64,000 nt of DNA from Macrostomum hystrix. Its lineage: Eukaryota; Platyhelminthes; Macrostomidae. The position numbers and the translations under genes were made by a program. Location of the stretch: assembly GCA_950097015.1 (NCBI GenBank), contig CATNEN010000028.1, positions 682,001-746,000 on the forward strand. Direction: 5' to 3'. The notes beneath the pieces are model-generated. The model did not search any database. It was given only the letters and a program-made list of their open reading frames with translations, and was not told the DNA's origin. This document shows positions 1 to 20,145 of this stretch, in pieces (the stretch's first letter is position 1; every line of letters begins with the position of its first letter).

Positions 1-1835
1 CAGTTGCCTATAGCAACAACGACGATGCAGAAGGGGAAGCGAATTCGGCTTCGTCGATGGATGTCGTTGACTGTGACAGCGAAGAGGCATGCAATAGCCG
101 CAGTCCGGGCTTAAAGTGGCGCCCGGTGATGTTCAGTTGGGCTAATCCAGGAGCTACAGCTCCCAAGCAGCAACGCTTAACTGACAATGCTAACGATTGC
201 GGCGGCGGAGGCGAAGTCGATAATGATATCGGCGACAAAGGACTCGGCGCCTCTTCTGAAGCTGAAGATGCAGAAATTGATCCGGTAAGCTATTATTATT
301 TAGTTAAATAACTCTGCTTATATGATGTGTCGAAGAGCTGTTGGGGGATAATCACCTGTCTATGGGCTAGGTATGATCACTTGTTAGCTACAGTATGACT
401 AACTGCCAATAAACATAGAAGTAGATTCAATCACCTGTCAATTAAGTATTTTTAATACAGGCGCCCATCAATGAGCCAGATACAATCACCTGTCAATGAG
501 CTAGATACAGACACCTGTCAATGAGCCAGATACAATCACCTGTCAATGAGCTAGATACAGACACCTGTCAATGAGCCAGATACAGTCACCTGTCAATGAG
601 CTAGATACAGACACCTGTCAATGAGCCAGATACAGACACCTGTCAATGAGCCAGATACAATCACCTGTCAATGAGCTAGATACAGACACCTGTCAATGAG
701 CTAGATACAGACACCTGTCAATGAGCTAGATACAGACACCTGTCAATGAGCCAGATACAATCACCTGTCAATGAGCCAGATACAATCACCTGTCAATGAG
801 CTAGATACAGACACCTGTCAATGAGCCAGATACAATCACCTGTCAATGAGCCAGATACAATCACCTGTCAATGAGCTAGATACAGACACCTGTCAATGAG
901 CCAGATACAATCACCTGTCAATGAGCTAGATACAGACACCTGTCAATGAGCCAGATACAGACACCTGTCAATGAGCTAGATACAATCACCTGTCAATGAG
1001 CTAGATACAGACACCTGTCAATGAGCTAGATACAATCACCTGTCAATGAGCTAGATACAGACACCTGTCAATGAGCCAGATACAATCACCTGTCAATGAG
1101 CTAGATACAGACACCTGTCAATGAGCCAGATACAATCACCTGTCAATGAGCCAGATACAATCACCTGTCAATGAGCTAGATACAGACACCTGTCAATGAG
1201 CCAGATACAATCACCTGTCAATGAGCTAGATACAGACACCTGTCAATGAGCCAGATACAGACACCTGTCAATGAGCTAGATACAATCACCTGTCAATGAG
1301 CTAGATACAGACACCTGTCAATGAGCCAGATACAGACACCTGTCAATGAGCTAGATACAGACACCTGTCAATGAGCTAGATACAATCACCTGTCAATGAG
1401 CCAGATACAGACACCTGTCAATGAGCTAGATACAGACACCTGTCAATGAGCCAGATATAGACACCTGTCAATGAGCTAGATACAATCACCTGTCAATGAG
1501 CCAGATACAGACACCTGTCAATGAGCTAGATACAGACACCTGTCAATGAGCTAGATACAATCACCTGTCAATGAGCTAGATACAATCACCTGTCAATGAG
1601 CCAGATATAGACACCTGTCAATGAGCTAGATACAATCACCTGTCAATGAGCCAGATACAGACACCTGTCAATGAGCTAGATACAGACACCTGTCAAGGGT
1701 CTCATTCAACAGTACAAATCACTAAACGCAGGCCCGACTAAGCCTGATGTCCCGCGACTCCTGGCGCCGTTTCTCTGGTCAGCTTCGAGTGCTGCCCTGA
1801 GCAGTGTTCTTCGGTTGTCCTGGCTACCATACTAA
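1..1835 (+). CDS. 3' part of an unrecognised gene (two exons seen)
   Basis: The frame is open from the left window edge through an acidic, Ser/Gly-rich segment and reaches a good donor after Asp-Pro at 284 (CCG then GTAAGC). The next exon in matching phase 0 begins at 1713 after the acceptor TTCAACAG and runs to TAA at 1833-1835, ending in a hydrophobic tail of about 40 residues (PRLLAPFLW...SWLPY). A possible ATTAAA polyadenylation signal lies at 1877-1882. The intron (285-1712) is almost entirely a 25-bp tandem array that stops about 16 bp before the acceptor. I do not recognise the protein. The first exon may extend left of the window or start at the ATG at 57. The evidence is the splice signals, the phase match and protein-like composition, with no homology. 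Confidence 0.42.
470..1697. repeat. 25-bp minisatellite in intron
   Basis: About 49 copies of a 25-bp unit (CACCTGTCAATGAGCYAGAT plus ACARW) differ mainly at two positions (C/T in the middle, GA/AT at the end). The two variants are interspersed in runs, suggesting multi-unit duplications. The array fills most of the intron of the partial gene at the left edge. Confidence 0.95.
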
Positions 1836-2429
1836 TTATGTACCATATTTTTACTGGCTGAAAAAAATGTTCTTATATTAAATCAAACAATGTCAGACTT
1901 TCTAATTCTTTTGCTATTTCTGTCTGTCTTTCTGTTAAATATTTTAATATATTCGTCCTTTACTTAAATCAAATCACTTTTCTGTCATATCTTCTTTTGT
2001 TTAAAATGTTTATTGGAGTTTCTAGAAATGTTTTGCATTCTTTTCAAGATATCTGATGTGCTTACTCATTCTATTTCCTAGATACACATGTCCTAGATAG
2101 TTGCCAATGCGTATTGATTTAAAATTAGTGTAATTTTTTATTCTTAAATTTGATTTTGTTGCAATAGTAATCATAATTTAATAGTTTTGTTATAATATTC
2201 TTGATTTCAATTATAACTATTTTAATTACTCAAGGTTGTGTTAAAGCTGCGTTAAAGCACACAACATACCCCCTTACTTAATTCTGAATTGTAGTCTCTT
2301 GTTATACTCAATACTAAATTGCAGTATTGTCTAGGCTTAACGTTTTTCAAATCGTTTTTTAAGATTAATCATTGCAAGTTTCCATGCAAGTTAGCCAGTT
2401 TGACTCTTCATTGCCATTTTCAAATACTC
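1836..2429. other. A+T-rich intergenic stretch
   Basis: It follows the stop codon of the left-edge gene. It contains a possible poly(A) signal (ATTAAA, 1877-1882) and T-rich sequence. I see no exon in it. Confidence 0.6.
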
Positions 2430-3660
2430 CTTAATGTACACTCTCCCCAAGCCAATCCCAGCCAGTCCTTAATGCGTACACTGTGTCTGAGCCAATCCCA
2501 GCCACTCCTCAGTGTACACTGTGTCTAAGCCAATCCCAGCTACTCCTCAACGTACACTGTGTCTAAGCCAATCCCAACCACTCACCAACGTACACTGTGT
2601 CTAAGCCAATCCCAGCTACTCCTCAATGTACACTGTGTCTAAGCCAATCCCAACCACTCACCAACGTACACTGTGTCTAAGCCAATCCCAGCTACTCCTC
2701 AACGTACACTGTGTCTAAGCCAATCCCAGCTACTCCTCAATGTACACTGTGTCTAAGCCAATCCCAACCACTCATCAACGTACACTGTGTCTAAGCCAAT
2801 CCCAGCTACTCCTCAACGTACACTGTGTCTAAGCCAATCCTAGCTACTCCTCAATGTACACTGTGTCTAAGCCAATCCCAACCACTCACCAACGTACACT
2901 GTGTCTAAGCCAATCCCAGCTACTCCTCAATGTACACTGTGTCTAAGCCAATCCCAACCACTCATAAACGTACATACCCACAGGGTGTATATCGTTAGAC
3001 CCAGCTACTCCTCAATGTACACTGTGTCTAAGCCAATCCCAGCTACTCCTCAATGTACACTGTGTCTAAGCCAATCCCAGCTACTCCTCAACGTACACTG
3101 TGTCTAAGCCAATCCCAGCTACTCCTCAATGTACACTGTGTCTAAGCCAATCCCAACCACTCATCAACGTACACTGTGTCTAAGCCAATCCCAGCTACTC
3201 CTCAACGTACACTGTGTCTAAGCCAATCCTAGCTACTCCTCAATGTACACTGTGTCTAAGCCAATCCCAACCACTCACCAACGTACACTGTGTCTAAGCC
3301 AATCCCAGTTTCTCCTCAATGTACACTGTGTCTAAGCCAATCCCAACCACTCATAAACGTACATACCCACAGGGTGTATATCGTTAGACCCAGCTACTCC
3401 TCAATGTACACTGTGTCTAAGCCAATCCCAGCTACTCCTCAATGTACACTGTGTCTAAGCCAATCCCAGCTACTCCTCAACGTACACTGTGTCTAAGCCA
3501 ATCCCAGCTACTCCTCAATGTACACTGTGTCTAAGCCAATCCCAACCACTCATCAACGTACACTGTGTCTAAGCCAATCCCAGCTACTCCTCAATGTACA
3601 CTGTGTCTAAGCCAATCCCAACCACTTATAAACGTACATACCCACAGGGTGTATATCGTT
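2430..3660. repeat. ~38-bp minisatellite with higher-order ~389-bp period
   Basis: The unit is about 38 bp (core TACACTGTGTCTAAGCCAAT followed by CCCAGCTACTCCTCAA). A variant block containing CCCACAGGGTGTATATCGTT recurs near 2970, 3360 and 3640. The first two copies are about 389 bp apart inside otherwise matching flanks, showing duplication of multi-unit blocks. Confidence 0.93.
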
Positions 3661-4354
3661 AAACAGACCTCAGCATTCGCACATCTTAGTGCTCTAACAT
3701 TAAAATCAAACATTTATAACCGGAATGCTATATATAAGTTTTAATAACTTATTATCTGTATCTGATCTTCAGTTTCTCTACTCTACAGTTGCCAAGGCAA
3801 GCATGCTTACCTTCTTTGTGAAATTTATCTCTGTTTATAGATCTGTTGAACGTATTTTGTAAAGTTAATCTAGTTCTAAAAATCGGTTGTAAAAATGCTT
3901 GTTTTTTAATTGGTTGCACGTTTGTTAGTCGCCTCATCAACACAACTCCCTGTTGTTGCTGTACAGTTTATATTTTCTATCTTCTGTTTATTGCGAACTG
4001 CTGCTGTTCAGGTGTTATCTCGTTTCGTCTCTTATACTTTCTAAGTCAATATTTGGTAGGCTTATACGATGAATTATGTTACCAAGTATGAATCAAAAGT
4101 AAGTAACATCAAAATACAAAGACGCATTCTACTTATTTGGTTCGTGTTTTTTTAACATTTAAATATAAAACTCGTTGCACCCGAGTTTAATCTGTTGTAC
4201 TTTTTCATGTTTCTAAATATTGGCTCTAATATTAATATAGTGCCAAGTAAATCTCATCTGAAAATAGTAATAATACTCGACAAAAAAGTTCGTGTTTAAC
4301 TTATCGCATCAATTTTTTGCGGGCCTTTTTAAAAAAACTACATTACGTAACACT
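3661..4354. other. unannotated intergenic sequence
   Basis: A+T-rich and without a supported exon. A short open frame at 3846-4091 (+) has no splice or homology support. Confidence 0.5.
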
Positions 4355-4812
4355 CCCGCTGGGACTCAACTCCGACATTTTGCAGACTGTTGGTTCGATT
4401 TCGGACCGAAATTCACACGAAATGTAATTTCGACCCGATTTTGAACCGTTTTAGAGCCGAATTTCATCTGCTCTGTGTCGGATCAAAATCGGCTGACTGT
4501 CGGGAAAAGTTTTGGTCCGATTTTTCCACGACTCCCACCCGAATTTCATCTGCTCTGTGTCGGATCAAAATCGGCTGACTGTCGGGAAAGTTTTGGATTT
4601 TTCACTTTTGGTCCGACAAAAACCGATGAAAATCGTACGAAGATGAATGTCGATCCGTCTTTTATATTTTGTTTGCGACTTTCGTCTGCCCAAAATCGAC
4701 CCGACGGCACCGACGCCACAACAAGATGAAAATCGGGAATAGATCGGTCCGATTTTCCCTTTCTTTGTGTCGGGCCGTTTAAAGTTGAATGTCGGAGTTA
4801 GGTCCCAGCGGG
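4355..4812. mobile_element. MITE-like non-autonomous DNA element
   Basis: The left end CCCGCTGGGACTCAACTCCG (25 bp to 4379) is matched in inverted orientation at 4788-4812 with two mismatches. This gives a 458-bp element with 25-bp terminal inverted repeats. The interior is rich in CCGAT/ATCGG words and holds an 82-bp-spaced direct duplication (GAATTTCATCTGCTCTGTGT at 4459 and 4541). There is no transposase. A target-site duplication is not obvious (at most CT on both sides), so the superfamily is undetermined. Confidence 0.72.
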
Positions 4813-5183
4813 CTGCTGGATATTGCTGGGGAGTTAACAGTAGGACCACAAATCCATTTTACCGCCCGTTTAAATACGAAGGGGGAATTCCCCCCTTTAA
4901 CTTAAGAACACAGGCCAACTTTTCTTGTGCATTTTCTGAAACAGGAATTGAGTCGCCAGCCCTTCAGACCGTCGAAATATTCATCGGTTCTGCCAGAAGG
5001 TCAGATTTTTCCTATAAGTGCTAGTGCATTTCATACCCCCATACACGAGATTCACACTTGCCAGGCCTTCAACATTTATCAGCACGTCACCCGCATGGGC
5101 CTGCTGATGCAGGTCGGAGTTGATGCAGGCACAATTTGACCGAAATGACGATAAAAATTAGCTATTAAATCAAGCAAATGAGT
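4813..5183. other. 3' flank of the RNF43/ZNRF3-like gene
   Basis: It contains a G/C-run palindrome around an EcoRI-like core (AAGGGGGAATTCCCCCCTT, about 4878-4896). No exon is recognised. If the ligase has further 3' exons they could lie here, but I could not identify one. Confidence 0.4.
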
Positions 5184-13778
<8,595 letters not shown>

Positions 13779-14009
13779 TCAACTAGAAGCAATAGAAAAG
13801 CAGAATATTGTATCTGAGCATCATCTTACGGTTGGGGCGTCAATTTATTTAAGGCACCCGATAATCTTGACATGCAACTCTCGCATTGGTTCTCACTGCA
13901 TGAAAACTGCGCCCATTTGCCAAGCCTTTGTTAATTTCCAAAAGTATGTTTAACTGGTTAGCAACTTACTACTCGTCAGTAGAACTTAGTGAGTTTCGTT
14001 CGCTCATTT

Positions 14010-14882
14010 CCATGACTGACTGCTCACTGACTCCCATGACTGCTCACTGACTCCCATGACTGCTCACTGACTCCCATGATTGCTCACTCACTGCCATGAC
14101 TGCTCACTGACTCCCATGACTGCTCACTGACTCCCATGACTGCTCACTGACTCCCATGACTGCTCACCGACTCCCATGACTGCTCACTGACTCCCATGAC
14201 TGCTCACTCACTGCCATGACTGCCCACTGACTTCCATGACTGCTCACTGACTCCCATGACTGCTCACTGACTCCCATGACTGCTCACTGACTCCCATGAC
14301 TGCTCACTGACTCCCATGACTGCTCACTGACTCCCATGACTGCTCACTGACTCCCATGACTGCTCACCGACTCCCATGACTGCTCACTGACTCACATGAC
14401 TGCTCACTGACTCACATGACTGCTCACTGACTCACATGACTGCTCACCGACTCCCATGACTGCTCACTGACTCACATGACTGCTCACTGACTCCCATGAC
14501 TGCCCACTGACTTCCATGACTGCCCACTGACTCCCATGACTGTCCACTGACTCCCATGACTGCCCACTGACTTCCATGACTGCCCACTGACTCCCATGAC
14601 TGTCCACTGACTCCCATGACTTCCCACTGACTCCCATGACTGCTCACCGACTCCCATGACTGCTCACTGACTCACATGACTGCTCACTGACTCCCATGAC
14701 TGCCCACTGATTCCCATGAGAGTCCACTGACTCTCATGACTGCTCACTCACTCCCATGACTGCTCACTGACTCCCATGACTGCTCACTGACTCCCATGAC
14801 TGCTCACTGACTCCCATGACTGCTCACTGACTCCCATGACTGCTCACTGACTCCCATGACTGCTCACTGACTCCCATGACTA
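14010..14882. repeat. 20-bp minisatellite (copy A)
   Basis: About 43 near-identical copies of CTCCCATGACTGCTCACTGA. The reverse complement of the same unit forms the array at 29170-29605. It lies between the ligase and the CXorf65-like gene. Confidence 0.95.
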
Positions 14883-15181
14883 ACTGTTATGTAGACTACA
14901 TGCGCCTCTATCGCGAAGGAGGCTCAGGAAGGTTATTGCTCTTGACTTGTGCTAGACTCAAATAGATTATTAGTACAGTTCGCTCTGCTTGTGAGTAGTG
15001 CTATAATTTTACGATAGTTTTGCGGTCAATCATTTTGCTCAGTGTTTTGGAATTATGCATATTGTCGATTTAGCAACACTGTATATATTATACAGGGAGA
15101 AGAACAACAGTTCAACTACGGAATAGAGAATGGGCTGGCAGGTTAGACAAGCATGTTAAAATAAGTGTTGTTTTTTAATTA

Positions 15182-15256
15182 TCATTCAGCATTTCCTGGC
15201 CTTGGCTTGACTCGATTGTACAGAACAATTTTCTTATTCGCATAGCGACTGCGGCT

Positions 15257-15304
<48 letters not shown>

Positions 15305-18300
15305 AAGCTGTTTCTGCTGCTGGATTCGTTTCACCTCGGCTAATTGCTTCGTTGTGAGCTTGGCCTCTCGTTCGGCTATTCGCTGTTCCACTGAGTCGAC
15401 CAGTTCTTTAAGCTCCGGGAAGGCCTGAAGGTTTTCGATTAGCGGCACCAGGCGAGGCTCGATGCTCGGGTGCTTGCTGGCTGCATCGGGTTGTGGCGGA
15501 GGCGGCTGAGTTTGGGATCTGTTTAGTTTGCAGCGGCAAGCTCAACCTTACATTTTTGTGTGTGCTCAACCCGAGATTGACGTGCGCTCAACCTGAGATA
15601 AGGGTGTGCTCAAACTGAGATAAGGGTGTGCTCAAACTGAGATAAGGGTGTGCTCAAACTGAGATAAGGGTGTGCTCAAACTGAGATAAGGGTGTGCTCA
15701 AACTGAGATAAGGGTGTGCTCAACCTGAGATTAGAGTGTGCTCATCCTGAGATAAGAGTGTGTTCAACCTGAGATAGAGGTGTGCTCAAACTGAGATAAG
15801 GGTGTGTTCAACCTGAGATAGGGGTGTGCTCAAACTGAGATTGGAGTGTGCTTAACCTGAGGTAAGGGTGTGCTCAACCTGAGGTAAGGGTGTGCTCAAC
15901 CTGAGATAAGGGTGTGCTCTAGTTGAGATTGGCAGTGCTCAACCCAAGAGACTGTGAGAAATATTGGGTCAATATGTGCCTGAAATCGCTGCTCAAACAG
16001 AATATTAGTGAGAAGTTAGTGCTCAACATAAAGATATATAAAATATTAGGCTTAAAGAAACATTTAAAAAATTATATTTAGCGGTCACACTCGTAAATGC
16101 TAAAAGAAATTCAATTGCGAGATTGTTTGCTGATGATTAAAAATAATTTTCATTTTTCTGTTGTCGGCTGTTTTGAGTTATTTAGGCCGATGGAACGCCT
16201 CAGACAGGAAATAGACACGGATTAGTGAATTTTACCTGAGCTTTGATATTTTTTAAGTTTTAAATCGGAAAAATAGAGAAAATATTCGATTTAAAAAAGG
16301 GCTGAGCGTCAACTCACATTCGAGCTTGCAGAGAATGACGACATCCCGACTGCTGAGTTGGTCAGCCAGCGACTCGTGCTCCTGTAGATCTGGCAGTTTG
16401 AGCAACCGGCCTCCGACTGTGCTCAACTCGACCACCGCTGCAAGATTTGTTGATTAATTGATCGATTTATATTGATTGATAGTTTGATTTGCGAAAGTGT
16501 TCTTTTAAGTGAATCTATTTGATCTACTCGATAATAATCATAAATTGGTGATTGATTGGTAGGAAATTGATCAATTGGGAGTTCATTGATTGGTAGTTGA
16601 TCGATTGGAAGTTGATTGGTTGGGAGTTGATTGGTTGGGAGTTGATTGCTTGGGAGTTGATTGGTTGGGAGTTGATTGGTTGGGAGTTGATTGGTTGGGA
16701 GTTGATTGGTTGGGAGTCGATTGGTTGGGAGTTGATTGCTTGGGAGTTCATTGATTGGGAATTGATCGATTGGGAATTGATCGATTGGGAGTTGATCAAT
16801 TGGAAGTTGATTGATTGGGAGTTGATTGTTTGGGAGCTGATTGTTTGGGAGTTGATTGTTTGGGAGTTGATTGGTTGGGAGTTGATTGGTTGGGAGTTGA
16901 TTGGTTGGGAGTTGATTGGTTGGGAGTTCATTGATTGGGAATTGATCGATTGGGAGTTGATCAATTGGAAGTTGATTGATTGGGAGTTGATTGTTTGGGA
17001 GCTGATTGTTTGGGAGTTGATTGTTTGGGAGTTGATTGGTTGGGAGTTGATTGGTTGGGAGTTGATTGCTTGGGAGTTGATTGTTTGGGAGTTGATTGAT
17101 TGGGAGTTGATTGGTTGGGAGTTGATTGGTTGGGATTTGATTGGTTGGGATTTGATTGGTTGGGATTTGATTGGTTGGGAGGTGATTGGTTGGGAGTTGA
17201 TTGGTTGGGAGGTGATTGGTTGGGATTTGATTGGTTGGGAGGTGATTGGTTGGGAGGTGATTGGCTGGGAGTTGATTGGTTGGGAGTCGATCGATTGGGA
17301 GTTGATCGATTGGAAATTGATCGATTTAATAGTTGATTGAATGGGAGTTAATCGATTGGGAGTTGAATGTTTGGGAGTTAATTGGTTGGGAGTTGATTGG
17401 TTGGGAGGTGATTGGTTGGGACTTGATTGGTTGGGAGTTGATTGTTTGGGAGCTGATTGTTTGGGAGTTGATTGTTTGGGAGTTGATTGGTTGGAAGTTG
17501 ATTGGTTGGGAGTTGATTGGTTGGGAGTTGATTGGTTGGGAGTTGATTGGTTGGTAAGAAAGATCCCAAAATTATCCCCACTCACTGTCGTCATCCAATC
17601 TGCAACTCCGCCTGATAGCGCTAATCAGGTGCTCTTTTTGGCAGGTGATGTTAAACAGGGCCGTCTTGTTGGCTGAAAAAAGATGAAAAAGGGGTTTAAC
17701 AACGACTCTGGAGGCTAGCTGGCTTCGGGTGTGAGCGGCAGAGCGGTCTAACACGTTTGACGCTCGCACCAAAGTCCATGAGTTCGATTCCGCGGCGAGG
17801 CCAAATCAATTTGAGGAGAGTGAGCACTGCCTGACGATGAGAAAGTGCCCGTGTGCGATTTATGTGTTCAGGAATCAGCGGAATGGAGGAGAATTGCCTC
17901 TCGTTGGCTGCGGGTCGACTGTCCCCAAAAAGATGTGCCAGTGCCCATAGCTTCCCTCAATCTTCAGGTTCGCTCCCCTCAATCTTCAGGTTCGCTCCCC
18001 TCAATCTTCAGGTTCGCTCCCCTCAATCTTCAGGTCCGTTACCACATAGATATTCAGGTCCGCTCCTCTCTATCTTCAGGTTCGCTCCCCTCAATCTTCA
18101 GGTCCGTTACCACATAGATATTCAGGTCCGCTCCCCTCAATCTTCAGGTCCGCTCCCTAAATCTTCAGGTCCGCTCCCCTCAATTTTCAGGTCCGCTCCC
18201 TCAATCTTCAGGTCCGCTCCCTCAATCTTCAGGTCCGCTCCCTCAATCTTCAGGTCCGCTCCCCTCAATTTTCAGGTCCGCTCCCTCAATCTTCAGGTCC

Positions 18301-19642
18301 GCTCCCTCATTCTTCAGGTCCGCTCCCCTCAATCTTCAGGTCCGCTCCCCTCAATTTTCAGGTCCGCTCCCTCAATCTTCAGGTCCGCTTCCCTCGATAT
18401 TCAGGTGTGCGCCGCCTCTCCCGCCGCCGATTAATCTCAGCAGATTTCGCATAGACTATTTTTCACCCCAGAAGTGCAAGCTTGCAACAAGAGCGACTAA
18501 TCTGTGCGGCCCAATCCATCGGCGAAGATGCGGCTATCAAGCAAGTCAGCGAACCTTTGCAAACAGTACACTAGGCTGGCATACACCCACTCATTCACAT
18601 AGACCTGGTCTCGTGCCTGACATCTGCAGCTCGTGATTGATTGATAACGATACTCAAGCCATTATAACTCTGTAGATTCCATTGACTGGTCAGCGCATGG
18701 CTCTAACTCTTAACAAAAGATCACATCTATCTTACTCGATTGTGATTTACAAGTGTCGTTTCTTGCGACACAGCAAAGTAGATTGGCTAGAAAATTCGAA
18801 GGCTTTTCAACTGGCACGACCTAGTCTAGTTGGAGCCTTTGTTCGTTCTACCAAACCATTTGGGAATTCAATCCCTAATGTTTTCATTAGGGCTACAAAA
18901 AGGTCCTTTCTAACTTCAACTGATCCCACTTTGATGACCATTTGCTAGAGTTAAAAGAGAATTGATTGACAAGCACTTTGATTGGTGCCATGACTTCATG
19001 CTTGATTCGGTTTGATCTTGACCTCATTCACAGAGAAAAATACACACCCACTCACTCACCCACTCACTCACTCACCCACTCACTCACCCACTCACCCACT
19101 CACCCACTCACTCACCCCTCACTCACTCACCCACTCACCCACTCACTCACCCACTCACCCACTCACCCACTCACTCACTCACCCACTCACTCACTCACTC
19201 ACTCACCCACTCACCCACTCACTCACCTACTCACCCACTCACCCACACACTCACTCACTCACTCACCCACTCACTCACTCACTAACCCACCCACTCACTA
19301 ACCCACTTACTCACTCACCCACTCACCCACTCACTCACTCACTCACTCACTCACTAACTCACTCACTCACTCATTTACCCACTCACTCACTCACTCACCC
19401 ACTCACTCACTCACTCACTCATTTACCCACTCACTCACTCACTCACTCACTCACGCACTCACTCACCCACTCACTCACTCACTCACTCACTCACTCACTC
19501 ACTCACTTACTCACTCACTTACTCACCCACTTACTCACTCACCATCGTACAGGACGCAGAAGTACAGAGGCGGAACCGCAGCATCAATGGCGGAGTTTCG
19601 TCCAGACGCCCCTATCGCAGGATTTGTAGTGTCCGGTGCCAT
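15182..19642 (-). CDS. CXorf65-family protein with polyglutamine tract
   Basis: Exons (-): 19543-19642, 17586-17672, 16314 or 16318-16437, and about 15182-15518; the first three join in matching phases. The reading YFCVLYD...ALFNITC aligns with the N-terminus of human CXorf65 (FIYIKHGD..FLVNTNC). The ubiquitin-like-sized fold continues (IRRSCRLDDDTVVEL), and VPLIENLQAFPEL matches the later VPLL segment. The product is about 215 aa; human is 183 aa. It has an extra N-terminal segment of about 25 residues and a Gln run (about 15-17) before a basic tail ending KPRPGNAE. The family has no established function. The exon 3 to 4 junction is uncertain: the strong donor (GTGAGT) needs a poor acceptor, while a weak donor (GTTGAC) pairs with a good acceptor at 15518. 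All three introns contain private arrays, and intron 1 also holds a SINE. Confidence 0.72.
15254..15305 (-). repeat. CAG repeat encoding polyglutamine
   Basis: A CTG run on the + strand is read as CAG in the last exon of the CXorf65-like gene, giving about 15-17 consecutive Gln. Pure codon usage implies recent expansion or length polymorphism. Confidence 0.9.
15590..15955. repeat. 22-bp minisatellite in CXorf65-like intron 3
   Basis: The unit is CTCAAACTGAGATAAGGGTG plus TG. On the gene strand it reads CACCCTTATCTCAG followed by TTTGAG, so most units include an acceptor-like CTTATCTCAG. Confidence 0.92.
15956..16313. other. rest of CXorf65-like intron 3
   Basis: A+T-rich unique sequence. 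No exon or element is recognised. Confidence 0.5.
16565..17560. repeat. 15-bp minisatellite in CXorf65-like intron 2
   Basis: About 65 copies of TTGGGAGTTGATTGG with many point variants, interrupted near 17320-17345. It begins about 30 bp inside the intron from the exon 2 donor at 17586. The 15-bp period keeps all frames open. Confidence 0.95.
17700..17946 (+). mobile_element. tRNA-derived SINE, family A
   Basis: The head has a tRNA-like A box (GAGCGGCAGAGCGGTCTAAC) and B box (GAGTTCGATTCCGCGGCGAG). The body has GCACTGCCTGACGATGAGAA and CAGGAATCAGCGGAATGGAG, and the end is CCCAAAAAGATGT. The same body occurs at 30495-30670, 52190-52375, 55365-55690 and, partly, at 22085. It lies in intron 1 of the CXorf65-like gene. 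Confidence 0.85.
17955..18412. repeat. ~21-bp minisatellite
   Basis: The unit is CCTCAATCTTCAGGTCCGCTCC with one-base length variants (20-22). It sits directly beyond the 3' end of the family A SINE in CXorf65-like intron 1. Confidence 0.92.
18413..19040. other. unique part of CXorf65-like intron 1
   Basis: No supported exon. A short frame near 18498-18602 (-) reads protein-like (VYVNEWVYASLVYCLQRFAD) but has no matching partner exon, so it is left uncalled. Confidence 0.4.
19045..19542. repeat. (CTCA/CCCA)n array adjoining a 5' splice site
   Basis: On the gene (-) strand the array starts at the exon 1 donor itself: GATG then GTGAGTGAGTAAGTGGGTGA. It continues for about 500 bp as 4-bp GTGA/GTGG repeats. 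Many GTGAGT hexamers follow the true donor. Confidence 0.93.
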
Positions 19643-20145
19643 CAGCAGCAGTTGAGTGTGTTGTTATTCGGCTTATTTACCGTGAGGCCTGGACTATTTC
19701 AGATCTTAGTTTCTCGCCGCATTTTCAGACTATCAAGCCTTCACCGTTGAGCTATTTATGCTGCGAGAATTAGCTAGATGCGAAAAGGCCAACCCGCCTC
19801 GGTCTTTCTTGCTTTCTGAGGACACCGAGCAGAGTGCTAGAGATAAATGGATGAAGGCAGTAGTATGACAGCCCCACCGCTGCTTTTAAGTGTCGACCAA
19901 CGTTTCTTATGCCCAACTCTATTCTCATCATTCTTTCAGCTGTCTCTATGCTCAGTCCCGCCATTGGTTTCATTTTAAGTGTCTCATTCGCCACACAAAA
20001 CTGTTTACTCGGATTCTAAATTGTCTTGCAATGAGACTGCGCAAATTTACAGTGTGAGATGGCGGTGCAGAGAAACTCTTATATATGAAATCGCATATAT
20101 TAAAAATAGTGCGTCACTTTTTAAATTAACTGCACTGAAGGACTC
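19643..20145. other. 5' flank of the CXorf65-like gene
   Basis: Likely promoter and intergenic sequence. No convincing TATA box or exon. Confidence 0.4.

Noticed and set aside
470-1697. CRISPR array
   Set aside because: Units are contiguous with no unique spacers, and the setting is a eukaryotic intron. The same applies to all other arrays here.
19551-19629. + strand terminal exon (TQKYRGGTAASMAEFRP...)
   Set aside because: The opposite strand gives a first exon whose donor phase and sequence match exon 2 of the CXorf65-like gene, so the + reading is its antisense shadow.
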